Source: Lacibacter luteus
GTDB taxonomy: Bacteria; Bacteroidota; Bacteroidia; Chitinophagales; Chitinophagaceae
Assembly: GCF_004118265.1 (NCBI RefSeq)
Contig: NZ_SDHW01000001.1
Coordinates: 558,001 to 622,000, forward strand
Length of the DNA stretch: 64,000 nucleotides
Reading direction: 5' to 3'
A model generated the notes under the pieces. The model was not told where the DNA came from. It did not search any database and saw only the letters and a program-made list of their open reading frames with translations. A program made the position numbers and the translations under genes. Shown here one piece after another: positions 34,920-44,213 of the stretch (the stretch's first letter is position 1; each line of letters starts with the position of its first letter).

Positions 34920-35390
34920 TTATTCCCAGAATTTTATTGGATAGTCGGAGCAGGCAGAAGCAGTTAACACACCAAGCGATTTTTCCAATGCTGCAAAATG
35001 CTCTTCAAGAATATGCTCCTGAATGTATGCAAACAACTCCCGTTCTTCGAAACGGATATGCTGTTCAAGCTGAGTATAGAATGAAGTGATTAATTCTTCA
35101 GAAGTTTCGCCATTGCGTACAGCATCGATCATGCGGCGCATTGTATGATGCTCTGCTTTCATTTGCTCGTACATGGGCATCAAATCGGGTAAATGTAGAA
35201 AGTGCGGATGCAGGTAAACTTCTTCTTTAATAAAATGTGTACGTAATTCGTTTTCCCAGCAATGCACAATAAAGCTGCTCAATACATCAACTGCAGCTTT
35301 CTTTTCAATACCTTTTTTTAAAAGCAGAACAGCCATTAAACCATTATGATGCTGATGTGATAGTTTCTGTAACTGTTCTGCTCTTTTCAT
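34920..35390 (-). CDS. Hemerythrin-like (HHE) domain protein
   Basis: This 156-residue four-helix-bundle protein carries His/Glu positions spaced as in hemerythrin HHE domains: LSHQHHNGLMAVL, SFIVHCWENELRTHFIKEEVYLHP (quoted in two parts: FIVHCWENELRTHF and KEEVYLHP), MKAEHHTMRRM and LEQHIRFEERELF. Such proteins bind a diiron centre and can bind O2 or NO, or serve in repair. It lies 6 bp before the triosephosphate isomerase gene's stop on the same strand, i.e. downstream of tpiA-glmU-like, so it may be read with them. Function here is not certain. Confidence 0.88.
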   Translation of the reverse strand: MKRAEQLQKLSHQHHNGLMAVLLLKKGIEKKAAVDVLSSFIVHCWENELRTHFIKEEVYLHPHFLHLPDLMPMYEQMKAEHHTMRRMIDAVRNGETSEELITSFYTQLEQHIRFEERELFAYIQEHILEEHFAALEKSLGVLTASACSDYPIKFWE

Positions 35391-35396
35391 TATATC

Positions 35397-36158
35397 TTAC
35401 TTCAACGATTGAATAATCTGTACAAATTCATCAGCTTTTAAAGATGCTCCGCCTACAAGTCCGCCATCAACATCGGGCTGACCAAAAATTTCTTTTGCAT
35501 TAGAACCTTTAACACTGCCGCCGTACAAAATTGAAATCTCATTTGCAACATCTGTGCCGTATTGAGCAGCCAATACACTACGCAGGTGCGCATGCATTTC
35601 CTGTGCCTGTTCAGAAGTTGCGGTTTTACCTGTACCAATAGCCCAAATTGGTTCGTACGCAATAATTACTTTTTTTAGATCGTCTGCACTTAAATGAAAC
35701 AAACTTTCTTTTAACTGGTTGCCTACATATTCATTTTGTGTTCCGGCTTCACGAATGCTTAACGCTTCTCCGCAACAAAAAATTGGTGTAAGACCTGCAC
35801 CTAAAACAACATTTACTTTTTCAGCAAGCATTTCGTTGCTCTCATTAAAATATTCACGGCGCTCACTGTGGCCCAATACCACATAACCAACTTCAATCGA
35901 CTTCAACATCTCTACAGATGTTTCGCCTGTGTAAGCACCTGATGTTTTTGTATAACAGTTTTGTGCAGCAACACCTGTGTTTGCTTTACCTTTCAATTTA
36001 TCTGCAACCATTGTTAAATAAGGAAACGGAACTGCAAATACCGCATATTGATCTGCCGATAATTCATGCGGCGTATTAATGATTCCTGTAATTAACTCTT
36101 CAGCCTGTTGATAAGTAAGATTCATCTTCCAGTTGGCTGCTGCTACCTGTTTACGCAT
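35397..36158 (-). CDS. tpiA: Triosephosphate isomerase
   Basis: This 253-residue cytosolic glycolytic enzyme interconverts dihydroxyacetone phosphate and glyceraldehyde-3-phosphate. Catalytic residues are clear: N9 and K11 in ANWKMN, H97 in GYVVLGHSERREYF, E169 in IIAYEPIWAIGTGKTAT, and the phosphate-binding loop near ILYGGSVKGSNAKEI. Length is typical. It begins 18 bp after the GlmU-like gene and ends 6 bp before the hemerythrin gene, on the same strand, suggesting a three-gene transcript. Confidence 0.98.
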   Translation of the reverse strand: MRKQVAAANWKMNLTYQQAEELITGIINTPHELSADQYAVFAVPFPYLTMVADKLKGKANTGVAAQNCYTKTSGAYTGETSVEMLKSIEVGYVVLGHSERREYFNESNEMLAEKVNVVLGAGLTPIFCCGEALSIREAGTQNEYVGNQLKESLFHLSADDLKKVIIAYEPIWAIGTGKTATSEQAQEMHAHLRSVLAAQYGTDVANEISILYGGSVKGSNAKEIFGQPDVDGGLVGGASLKADEFVQIIQSLK

Positions 36159-36176
36159 TTTCTTTTTGTTTTAAAA

Positions 36177-37346
36177 TTATAGTTGGCCGTAAAGATATTC
36201 CACTACGGACTTATCGGCGTTAGTAAGCGTTTTATTTTTCATCTGCATCCAGTTTTCAATATCGCTAAGGGCTTTTTCAAAAATGTATTTTTCGCCTGTA
36301 CGTATATCCCAGGTAAAATCTTTTACAAATTTTGGCGATAATCCATCATTCAGAATATGACTGCAAATACCGGCAACCATGCCTGTGGTCAGCGATGCAT
36401 TGATAGATACTTTTGAATAGTCGCCCAGCATTACACCGCACTTATTACCGGCAGCTATCCATTTGCGTAGAGGCTGGTTCCATATTTTTACAGTTCCTGC
36501 TGTGTTTTTTACATTGGAGCAGGATGCTCCTGCGCCGATATTACACCAGGAGCCGATGACAGCATCGCCAAGATAACCATCGTGTGCTTTGTTCGAATAA
36601 TCGAAGAACACCGCATTTTTAATTTCACCACCAACAGTACATTTCCGTCCAACAGAAGTAGCTCCGTAAATTTTGCTGCCCATTTTTACTACAGCTTCAT
36701 CTAATGCTGCAAATGGTCCACGTATCATTGTGCCTTCCATAAGCAAGGCATGTTTACCAATATAAATTGGTCCGGACGAAGCATTAAGATGGCAATATTC
36801 CACTTCTGCTCCTTCTTCTATAAAAATCTGTTCAGGATTAATTACGGTATTGGTTGATGATAGTGTTGCAGATTTTCCGGTTCGTTTTATAAAATCAAAA
36901 TCCATCCGCAGCAATGCATCGTTCATGCGCACAAGATCGAAAGGATAAGCAAGCAGGTTTACAGCAGATTCAGTTGTTTGCTTTTTAAAAGAAGCCAGCT
37001 GCTCTTCTTCTATCGGAAAAGACAATGCATTGCTGCAACAAACAGCTACCAACACATCGCCTTTGTACAATGCTGTTTCTTTTGCAAGTTTTATTACTTC
37101 ATTAAAAAGTTCGGTTGAAAAAACAATAGATGCATTGATGTAAAGAAAATCATCGTTATTTATTTCCTGCGCCGGCAAGTGCTGTTGTAAATAGGCTTCA
37201 GTTAACAGCGAAACATCTTTTCCCAATACAGCACTCCATCGTTCCTGCATGGTAAAAATGCCACTGCGTAATGTTGCCAATGGTCTTATTAACGAAAAAG
37301 GATATAACTGAGTCCTGACTGACGTATCAAACAAAACGATCTGCAT
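36177..37346 (-). CDS. GlmU-family protein: putative sugar nucleotidyltransferase with left-handed beta-helix
   Basis: This 389-residue cytosolic protein has an N-terminal nucleotidyltransferase-like part (about 1-200, beginning QIVLFDTSVRTQLYPFSLIRP). The C-terminal hexapeptide repeat helix follows (about 210-330; IGKHALLMEGTMIRGPF, IGSWCNIGAGASCSN). Bacteroidota encode such GlmU-like proteins besides canonical enzymes; the N-terminal domain lacks the usual GXGTRM pyrophosphorylase loop, so whether it activates a sugar is doubtful. The ATG at 37344-37346 is preferred: an earlier in-frame ATG would add 14 residues (MLFVYFYKNVKCLR). It lies 18 bp upstream of tpiA. Confidence 0.87.
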   Translation of the reverse strand: MQIVLFDTSVRTQLYPFSLIRPLATLRSGIFTMQERWSAVLGKDVSLLTEAYLQQHLPAQEINNDDFLYINASIVFSTELFNEVIKLAKETALYKGDVLVAVCCSNALSFPIEEEQLASFKKQTTESAVNLLAYPFDLVRMNDALLRMDFDFIKRTGKSATLSSTNTVINPEQIFIEEGAEVEYCHLNASSGPIYIGKHALLMEGTMIRGPFAALDEAVVKMGSKIYGATSVGRKCTVGGEIKNAVFFDYSNKAHDGYLGDAVIGSWCNIGAGASCSNVKNTAGTVKIWNQPLRKWIAAGNKCGVMLGDYSKVSINASLTTGMVAGICSHILNDGLSPKFVKDFTWDIRTGEKYIFEKALSDIENWMQMKNKTLTNADKSVVEYLYGQL

Positions 37347-37400
37347 ACGCAAACATTTTACATTCTTGTAAAAGTAAACGAATAGCATTTACATACGCAC

Positions 37401-37429
37401 AAAAAAACGGCACCGTAATGGTGCCGTTT
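37401..37429 (-). terminator. Intrinsic terminator of the receptor-FAS1 operon
   Basis: On the minus strand AAACGGCACC pairs perfectly with GGTGCCGTTT around a 5-nt loop and ends in a T7 tract. It lies 20 bp past the stop of the FAS1 lipoprotein gene and 55 bp before the GlmU-like start. Confidence 0.88.
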
Positions 37430-37448
37430 AATTATCTGAACAGAGTGC

Positions 37449-38726
37449 TTATTGTGGCAATAGCACCTGGTTAATTTTAAAGAAGTTGCCGTTTACAGCA
37501 TTACGATCTACTAACGGAATTGAAGCAGATGCAGGAGCAGCGGTTGCCGCAGTTGCATTTGCTGCGCCTTTAACAGAAAGTCCAACACCCAAACCCGATG
37601 AGAGTGTTGATGAAATTGCCAAACCCGGATGCGAAGGAATAGCACTGTTAAGCAAGGTTGGGTAATTAGCCGCAGTAGAACCAAAGTTCACTGAATATGC
37701 ACGTTGGCCCATAAAATGATAAACAACAATACCTCTTACTACCTGTGCAGTTAACACACCGTACAAAGCTGCATTACTGAAAACTGTAGGGCTGCCAACC
37801 AATGCTGTTGTAGCAGCAGGTGCGTTGGCATCGGCATACGCTTTGGCCGCAGCATCGGCAGTAGCCGCATCGGCACCGCCTGCAATTTGTGCATCATATA
37901 CTGCTTTATACATTTGCCCCCACACAATAGGATATGCTTTTGCATACAATACTGCCTGGAATGCAGCATTCGTTGGAGCAAATACAGTAAGGTTAGCAAA
38001 AGGCTGACCTAATGCATACTGCAAACTTGGAGATGCGGTTGTTACTAAACCCGAATCGGCACGAACAACTGCTGCCATAAAATAACTGAAATCAGTATCA
38101 CGGCTTAGTGTATCGAGCAACACACGTGTTGGCGGAGCAACCACTGCTGCTACACGATGCACCACACCATTCGAACCCGTCATAATATCTGCAGACACAA
38201 CCGGGATGTTATTTGCCCATGCAGTTGTTCCTCTTTTTGATGGGAAGATCGACATCTTAATGGGAATTGCTGTTGTTGGAATTGAAGCAATAAAAGCAGT
38301 AGTGGTGATATTCAGTTTCGATTTCTTTTCCACGTTAGGAAATGCTTCCGGTATTTGCGCAAATAAAATATTTTCTGCCGGGATGATATGATAGTTTATT
38401 GCTGCTGTAAGATCTGCAAGCGGAATTGCAGCAACAGTTGTAGATGTAATACCTGCTGTAGCCATTGCCGTATTATCTGGAGCAAATACAGTAAACTTTG
38501 CATTAGCCACATCAAGCTCTGCAGAAATACCGGTACGCACCAACGCCGCAACAAAAACAGAATAGTTTGTATTTGCTGCCAGTTTTTTGTAAACAGTATT
38601 TGCTACATCGCCTTCGCTGTAGGCAGTGTACGGAACAGGTTCGTATAATTTATTACATGCACCCAACGTTGCCAACGATGCGGCAATTACAGTAAGGCGG
38701 CTTGTTTTTAAGAATTTATTCAACAT
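37449..38726 (-). CDS. FAS1 (fasciclin) domain lipoprotein, tandem domains
   Basis: This 425-residue surface-type lipoprotein has a hydrophobic leader ending in LATLGACNK, with lipidated Cys24. Two FAS1 domains follow (about 40-200 and 205-425), marked by the H1 boxes FTVFAPDNTA (78-87) and LTVFAPTNAAF (246-256), and by H2-like VVHRVAAVVAPP and IVVYHFMGQR. Within the second domain, about 270-315 is an Ala-rich insert (DAATADAAAKAYADANAPAA). FAS1 domains usually bind matrix or carbohydrate. The gene lies 22 bp downstream of a TonB-dependent receptor gene with a strong terminator after it, so the two form an operon where SusD would be expected. A ligand-binding partner role is an inference. Confidence 0.9.
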   Translation of the reverse strand: MLNKFLKTSRLTVIAASLATLGACNKLYEPVPYTAYSEGDVANTVYKKLAANTNYSVFVAALVRTGISAELDVANAKFTVFAPDNTAMATAGITSTTVAAIPLADLTAAINYHIIPAENILFAQIPEAFPNVEKKSKLNITTTAFIASIPTTAIPIKMSIFPSKRGTTAWANNIPVVSADIMTGSNGVVHRVAAVVAPPTRVLLDTLSRDTDFSYFMAAVVRADSGLVTTASPSLQYALGQPFANLTVFAPTNAAFQAVLYAKAYPIVWGQMYKAVYDAQIAGGADAATADAAAKAYADANAPAATTALVGSPTVFSNAALYGVLTAQVVRGIVVYHFMGQRAYSVNFGSTAANYPTLLNSAIPSHPGLAISSTLSSGLGVGLSVKGAANATAATAAPASASIPLVDRNAVNGNFFKINQVLLPQ

Positions 38727-38748
38727 GGTATATTCTTTAATGATTTAA

Positions 38749-41448
38749 TTAATAAATGTTATAACCGATACTTACATAGTACAATGCACCAATTGCAGGA
38801 TTGCCGGGAGCCTGTACATAATATTGGTTAAGAATATTGCTGCCGCCTAATTTGAAAATGTATTTGTTTGATGGCAATTTGTAGCTTACCTGCGCATCAA
38901 GTGTATTGATCTGAGGAACTTCACCATTAATGAAATCGCTTTCAAAACGGTAACTGCTCATCCATTTATAAACAATGCTGAATGCATATGCTTTTCTTGC
39001 ACCAAAACCAGTGTTCGAAACTTTTACGTTGGTCTTATATTTCGGTGTATTGAAACCTGCCTGGAATCCTGCAGGAACATCTGTCAACTCATCGCTGGCA
39101 AAGTTAACACCAACCAAAAAGTTTGCAGGCAAACGGTAATCGAGGCTGATACCGTAACCAAAACTCTTCACTTTATTTTCTGTGTTGTAAGGAATAGAGA
39201 ACTTACGGTTTGTTGCAGTCTGGAAAACAAGACGACGTGTAAGGAAGTCCTGGTATTGACCATAATAACCGTACACATCAATCAATAGTTTGTTTGCTAT
39301 TAAACCTTTGTAACCTGCTTCAAACGATGTTACGGATTCGGGTTTTAAATCAACAACCGTTACCTTATTTGTAGTAACCACATCGTTTTGAATTGCATAA
39401 ACCGGGCTGCCGTTAAGGTTATAGAACGATCTGAAGGCAGGAACACCGCCAATCAGCTGGTAATCGTTACCCACAAACAAGTTGATCCATTGCATTTGTG
39501 TACTTGGGAACCGGTAAGCTGTTTGGTAAGACAAACGCAGATTGTTGTTTGGCGATAAACGAATAAGTGCTGTTGCACGTGGTGTAAAACGACCGGCAAA
39601 ATTTTGGTTCTTATCGTAACGGCCGCTCACTGTTAAACGAACTTTTTCTTTAAACAACTCTTTTGCTATTTGTAAGAAAGCGCCAAACTCATTAATACCA
39701 ATCGGGCCGGTACTGTCTGCAAACAAAGTACCTTGAGAATTTAATACGTAGCGTTTGTAGTTAGCACCAACAAGTACATCAGCAAAACCTTTTGTTACAT
39801 CAGAAAGGTTGTATTGTCCTTCTGCGGCATACAAATCGGTTTTATCGAGGAAACGACCACCGCCTAAAGGAGCACCTGCGGTTGGTTTACCAATAGGAAC
39901 ACCTTTAATAAAGTTGAACTGCTGATTGAACTGTGCACTTCCGGCAGCCGGACGGTTTCTGTCTGCAAAAGCACGGGCTGCAATATGCGCCTGCTGATCG
40001 TTTAATCCACCGGAAACACGGCCATTCATATAAGCTGCAATATACTCGGGCAACCAAACCTGTGTTGGTTTCCACAACTCGTTAAAATAAGAAGTTGTTG
40101 CAGTAAGGTTGTAAGAATTACCCGAGTTTTCCTGTGTGGTGTAAGCACGCACCAACCAGTTCTTACTGTTTATTTCAAACTTAGCCTGCCCCATTTTCAG
40201 GTCTTGCAAGCTATAACGGTCGCTACCTGTATAAACAGTATTACCTGTGCCCCAGTATCCGCTAAGGATAGCTTCGGTGTTGCTGTTTATTTTATAGTTT
40301 AACGATCCGCCTAATTTAAAGTTTACTGTATTAGGATCAATCAATTCTTTTTCAGTATATCCTGTTCTTGATACAGGCATTGTTGCAGGTAAGGTTGCAA
40401 TAATTGCAGCGTAACCCGGAATTGCAGCAAAATTGTTGATGATCGGCCGGATATCCCGTGCAATTTCATCGCCATAAACATTTATACCATTATAAGCAGC
40501 ATCGGTAACACGATCGCCACCTTTAGGTAAGCCGGTTGCTTTATCGTAGTTACGGTAATCGGCCGCAACCCAATCTTTTGCCTGGATGATTTCTGATGTG
40601 ATTTTAAACGCAAAACGATCTGTTACTTTCTGTGCCCAGCGAAGTGTCCAGTTGGTATAGCCTGATAAATCACGGAAACGGTTATCGGTATGCATGATCC
40701 CCTGCTTCACCTGGAATGACAAGCCTTGGTATTTAAATGGATTTTTGCTGTTGATGAGCAATGTACCATTCATACCACCCGGACCATATAATGCAGAAGA
40801 TGCACCGGGTAATAATTCCATATTATCTACATCGAGTTCAGACAAACCAATAATACCACCAACAGAAAAGTTTAAACCGGGAGCCTGGTTATCCATACCA
40901 TCAACGATCTGGTTAAAACGTACATTACCGCTACCAAGAAAGCCTCTGGTTGTTGGTGTTTTAAATGTAAGTGATGATGCAAGTACATCTACACCTTTAA
41001 AGTTTGTAATTACATCATAATAAGAAGCAACCGGCGCATTTTGAATGGTAGTTGCACTTACACGCTCAATAGAAACCGGCGATTCAAGAATGCGGGTTGC
41101 AACCCTTGTTGCAGATACCACAATTTCCTGGCCGAGTGAGCTGGCAGTGGCTAATGTAACATCTACAGATGCTGAAGCCGATGTTACAGTTACTTCCTTC
41201 GTTTCGAAACCGATAGAAGAAACAACCAATGTAACAGGTAAGGATGGAACCGTTAAGCTAAATTCGCCTTTATCGCTTGTATACACACCTGTTGAAGTTC
41301 CTTTAACGGTAACCGAAACAGCGGGTATCGTTTCACCTGACGCAGCACTCTTAACAGACCCTTTTATTGAAATAGATTGGGCAAATAATGAGAAGGAGTA
41401 AACGCAGGATACTAACAGCAATAACAATGCACGCAATTTTTTTGGCAT
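38749..41448 (-). CDS. TonB-dependent outer-membrane receptor
   Basis: This 899-residue protein has a signal peptide (about 1-24), a CarboxypepD_reg-like domain (about 27-100), a plug domain (about 105-240; EIVVSATRVATRILESPVSI, IVDGMDNQAPG, LLPGASSALYGPGGMNGTL) and a long beta-barrel ending IGALYYVSIGYNIY. It is smaller than SusC transporters and lacks the SusC-type plug signature, so it belongs to the wider TonB-dependent receptor group. Ligand is unknown; siderophore-type receptors and others share this layout. It is followed 22 bp later by the FAS1 lipoprotein, implying joint function. Confidence 0.94.
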   Translation of the reverse strand: MPKKLRALLLLLVSCVYSFSLFAQSISIKGSVKSAASGETIPAVSVTVKGTSTGVYTSDKGEFSLTVPSLPVTLVVSSIGFETKEVTVTSASASVDVTLATASSLGQEIVVSATRVATRILESPVSIERVSATTIQNAPVASYYDVITNFKGVDVLASSLTFKTPTTRGFLGSGNVRFNQIVDGMDNQAPGLNFSVGGIIGLSELDVDNMELLPGASSALYGPGGMNGTLLINSKNPFKYQGLSFQVKQGIMHTDNRFRDLSGYTNWTLRWAQKVTDRFAFKITSEIIQAKDWVAADYRNYDKATGLPKGGDRVTDAAYNGINVYGDEIARDIRPIINNFAAIPGYAAIIATLPATMPVSRTGYTEKELIDPNTVNFKLGGSLNYKINSNTEAILSGYWGTGNTVYTGSDRYSLQDLKMGQAKFEINSKNWLVRAYTTQENSGNSYNLTATTSYFNELWKPTQVWLPEYIAAYMNGRVSGGLNDQQAHIAARAFADRNRPAAGSAQFNQQFNFIKGVPIGKPTAGAPLGGGRFLDKTDLYAAEGQYNLSDVTKGFADVLVGANYKRYVLNSQGTLFADSTGPIGINEFGAFLQIAKELFKEKVRLTVSGRYDKNQNFAGRFTPRATALIRLSPNNNLRLSYQTAYRFPSTQMQWINLFVGNDYQLIGGVPAFRSFYNLNGSPVYAIQNDVVTTNKVTVVDLKPESVTSFEAGYKGLIANKLLIDVYGYYGQYQDFLTRRLVFQTATNRKFSIPYNTENKVKSFGYGISLDYRLPANFLVGVNFASDELTDVPAGFQAGFNTPKYKTNVKVSNTGFGARKAYAFSIVYKWMSSYRFESDFINGEVPQINTLDAQVSYKLPSNKYIFKLGGSNILNQYYVQAPGNPAIGALYYVSIGYNIY

Positions 41449-41477
41449 AGTCAGTCGTTTTTGGTTTATGTAAAGAG

Positions 41478-41505
41478 CAAAATAAAGATTGTTAGTTTAA
41501 TACAA
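41478..41505 (-). promoter_or_regulatory. Candidate promoter of the receptor-FAS1 operon
   Basis: On the minus strand TTG (41505-41503), an 18-bp spacer and TATTTTG (41484-41478) approximate the Bacteroidota consensus, with one base missing from the -7 element. The receptor ATG is 30 bp downstream. Confidence 0.35.
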
Positions 41506-41557
41506 AAATTTTCTTTCCACCAGTTATGTACCCATTTGGCACTTTTCTTTTTAAAAC

Positions 41558-41588
41558 TTGGCAAACACTTCAGGGCGTTTTACTTTAG
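41558..41588 (+). promoter_or_regulatory. Candidate promoter of purC
   Basis: TTG at 41558-41560, a 20-bp spacer and TACTTTAG at 41581-41588 (one mismatch to TAnnTTTG). The -7 element ends only 3 bp before the purC ATG, so the mRNA could be leaderless or nearly so if this is the promoter. Confidence 0.5.
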
Positions 41589-41591
41589 CAC

Positions 41592-42515
41592 ATGAATATG
41601 TATCAATTTCCCGATCAAACGAATTATTACAAAGGAAAGGTGCGTGATGTTTACAGCATTGGCGCAAATTTATTGGTAATGGTGGCCAGCAACCGAATTT
41701 CTGCGTTCGACGTTATTTTACCTGAGCCTATTCCTTATAAAGGACAAGTACTAAATCAAATAGCTGCATACATGCTTAATGCCACAACGGATATTTGTCC
41801 TAACTGGCTGTTGGCCGTGCCTGCACCCAATGCCAGTATTGGTAAAAGATGTAATCCATTTAAAATTGAAATGGTTGTGCGTGGTAACCTTGTGGGGCAT
41901 GCATGGCGTACGTATGCTGCCGGCAAACGTGAGCTTTGCGGCGCTGCTATGCCCGATGGATTAAAGGAAAACGATTACTTCCCAACCCCCATCATTACCC
42001 CATCTACAAAAGCCGAAGCAGGACACGATGAGGACATTTCACCCACAGAAATTGTTGCCCAGGGTATTTGCACGGAAGCAGAATGGCAACAGTTAAGCGC
42101 TTATGCGTTACAACTTTTTGCAAGAGGTAAAGAAATAGCAGCAAAGCAAGGTTTGATTTTGGTTGATACGAAATACGAGTTTGGAAAAATCGACGACAGC
42201 ATTTACCTGATGGATGAAATTCATACCCCCGACTCTTCCCGTTATTTTTATGCAGATGGTTTTGAAGAACGCCAGCAAAGCGGCGAACGTCAGAAACAAT
42301 TAAGCAAGGAGTTTGTACGTGAATGGCTCATCGAAAATAACTTTATGGGCAAAGAAGGACAAACTGTTCCGCACATGAGTGCAGAATGGGTAAACACCAT
42401 CAGTAAACGATATATTGAGCTCTACGAAAAAGTTATTGGGGAACCATTTGTGCCAGAAGATTTAAGTGAGGAAGAAACACAACAACGCATTATTACTGCA
42501 CTTCAAACTCTATAA
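41592..42515 (+). CDS. purC: Phosphoribosylaminoimidazole-succinocarboxamide synthase (SAICAR synthetase)
   Basis: This 307-residue cytosolic ATP-dependent ligase joins aspartate to CAIR in purine synthesis. The glycine-rich start [60 protein letters not shown] and LVDTKYEFG are unmistakable, and the acidic TPDSSRY motif contacts substrate. Length (about 305) fits the longer, yeast-like form of the enzyme. It stands apart from other purine genes. The putative promoter lies so close that the transcript may be leaderless. The DUF4281 gene begins 8 bp after its stop. Confidence 0.97.
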   Translation: MNMYQFPDQTNYYKGKVRDVYSIGANLLVMVASNRISAFDVILPEPIPYKGQVLNQIAAYMLNATTDICPNWLLAVPAPNASIGKRCNPFKIEMVVRGNLVGHAWRTYAAGKRELCGAAMPDGLKENDYFPTPIITPSTKAEAGHDEDISPTEIVAQGICTEAEWQQLSAYALQLFARGKEIAAKQGLILVDTKYEFGKIDDSIYLMDEIHTPDSSRYFYADGFEERQQSGERQKQLSKEFVREWLIENNFMGKEGQTVPHMSAEWVNTISKRYIELYEKVIGEPFVPEDLSEEETQQRIITALQTL

Positions 42516-42522
42516 TCTGTAT

Positions 42523-42960
42523 ATGTCGCCCGATACCATATTCCATCTAAGCAACATTATTGCGTTGCTTGGATGGATTTTTCTTATCGTCATCAGTCCG
42601 TTCTGGTTTTCGTTTGATAAACCGTTGATCGGAATTGTTCTTGCACTTTTTGTGTTAACTTATTTCTGGCTGCTTGCACAGAACTTTAAGTTCAGTGATA
42701 TGGAAAAGTTCAACACGCTCGATGGCGTAATGGAACTTTTTACCAACCGTATAGCTGTAACAACTGCATGGCTTCATTTTCTTGCATTTGATCTGCTGGC
42801 CGGCATCTGGATAAAGAAGAATGCAATTAAACATGGCATTAAACACTGGGTACTTCTACCCTGCTTCTTCTTTACGTTTATGATTGGGCCGGTTGGTGTA
42901 TTGCTGTATCTGCTCATTCGCACCATCCATACAAAACAATACTTTGCAGATAACTATTAA
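42523..42960 (+). CDS. DUF4281 (ABA4-like) membrane protein
   Basis: This 145-residue inner-membrane protein has four spans. It begins SPDTIFHLSNIIALLGWIFL, and the conserved block FNTLDGVMELFTNRIAVTTA followed by AWLHFLAFDLLAGIWI is typical of DUF4281, the family of plant ABA4, which is needed for neoxanthin formation. Bacterial function is unknown. I use the ATG at 42523, 8 bp after the purC stop; an earlier in-frame ATG lies inside purC. It is probably co-transcribed with purC, with no obvious functional link. Confidence 0.88.
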   Translation: MSPDTIFHLSNIIALLGWIFLIVISPFWFSFDKPLIGIVLALFVLTYFWLLAQNFKFSDMEKFNTLDGVMELFTNRIAVTTAWLHFLAFDLLAGIWIKKNAIKHGIKHWVLLPCFFFTFMIGPVGVLLYLLIRTIHTKQYFADNY

Positions 42961-43064
42961 CGTTCGGGTTATTCTTATCTGCTCGTTTGGCATTGCATAG
43001 CAATCAACTCAGCTTTTAAACCTGTATCTTTAAGCAGCTTATTATTCTTTAAAAAATAGCTTCC

Positions 43065-44168
43065 ATGAAATTGTTTTTGCCTCTAAGTTTGCTCCTCTGT
43101 TTTTCGCTCAAAGCACAACAATATCATTTGCTTGTCGGCACTTATACCAATGCAGGCAGTGAAGGCATTTATACCTACAAGTTTGATGTGCAAACAGGCA
43201 AAACAACAGCAAACGGTTCGGTAAAAACAACAAACCCATCCTACCTTGCCGTATCTCCCGATCAGAAATATGTATTTGCTGTAAATGAAAACGATTCGGG
43301 TACGGTGAGTGCATTCAAATTCAATAAAGAAAATGGTGCATTAACTTTTTTAAATACTGTTACCAGCGCAGGAGCTCATCCATGTTACATCAGTGTAAAC
43401 AAGAAAGGCACTGTTGCTGTTGCGGGTAACTACAGCAGCGGCACCATTGCAGTAATGGAAATTCGATCCGACGGACAACTCAGCCAGCCAAAACAGATCA
43501 TTCAACTAAAAGGCAGTAGTGTAAACAGAAGCCGCCAGGAAAAATCGCATGTACATGCAACAGTTTTTTCTCCTGATTTCAGGCATTTACTTGTGCCCGA
43601 CCTGGGCACCGACAAAGTGATGCTCTACAGTGTTGCCCCAAACAGCGGCGCATTGCAGGCAATGGAAGAACCTTATGCCGATGTAAATGCAGGAGCCGGT
43701 CCACGTCATATCGACTTTCATCCAAAACTTGAAATTGCCTATCTCATCGAGGAGTTAACAGGTACCATCAGTGTGTTTAAATATAAAGAAGGACAACTGG
43801 AGCTTTTGCAAAACACTTCATCACACCCGTTAAGTTATATTGGTGCTTTTGGTTCGGCAGATATTCATGTTTCACCCGATGGCCGTTTCCTTTATGCAAG
43901 CAACCGGGGCGATGCAAACAGTATTGCCATCTTCAGCATCGACCAGGAAACAGGTATGTTACAGATCGCAGGCTTTCAACCAACACTTGGCATTCACCCA
44001 CGTAATTTTTCCATAGACCCGACCGGTAATTTTTTATTAGTGGCGAACAGAGACAGTGATGAAATTGTAATTTTCAGAATTGATAAAAAAACAGGTTTAC
44101 TCGACGATACAAAACAACGCATCAATGTATCGAAGCCCGTGTGTGTAAAATGGATCGTTACGAAATAA
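43065..44168 (+). CDS. Secreted seven-bladed lactonase (6-phosphogluconolactonase-type, PF10282)
   Basis: This 367-residue exported beta-propeller protein has a signal peptide (FLPLSLLLCFSLKAQ, about 2-17). Repeated blade motifs with an S-P/S-x-D pattern follow (SYLAVSPDQKYVFAVNEND, ATVFSPDFRHLLVPDLGTDK, DIHVSPDGRFLYASNRGDAN, RNFSIDPTGNFLLVANRDSD). These are typical of the lactonase family that includes E. coli Pgl. Because it has a signal peptide, a periplasmic lactone or sugar-acid substrate is more likely than 6-phosphogluconolactone of the cytosolic pentose pathway. It is 45 bp upstream of the RidA gene on the same strand. Confidence 0.9.
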   Translation: MKLFLPLSLLLCFSLKAQQYHLLVGTYTNAGSEGIYTYKFDVQTGKTTANGSVKTTNPSYLAVSPDQKYVFAVNENDSGTVSAFKFNKENGALTFLNTVTSAGAHPCYISVNKKGTVAVAGNYSSGTIAVMEIRSDGQLSQPKQIIQLKGSSVNRSRQEKSHVHATVFSPDFRHLLVPDLGTDKVMLYSVAPNSGALQAMEEPYADVNAGAGPRHIDFHPKLEIAYLIEELTGTISVFKYKEGQLELLQNTSSHPLSYIGAFGSADIHVSPDGRFLYASNRGDANSIAIFSIDQETGMLQIAGFQPTLGIHPRNFSIDPTGNFLLVANRDSDEIVIFRIDKKTGLLDDTKQRINVSKPVCVKWIVTK

Positions 44169-44213
44169 CGATTTACACGAAAACGATTTAACTGCATCCG
44201 AAAAAATAAACAC

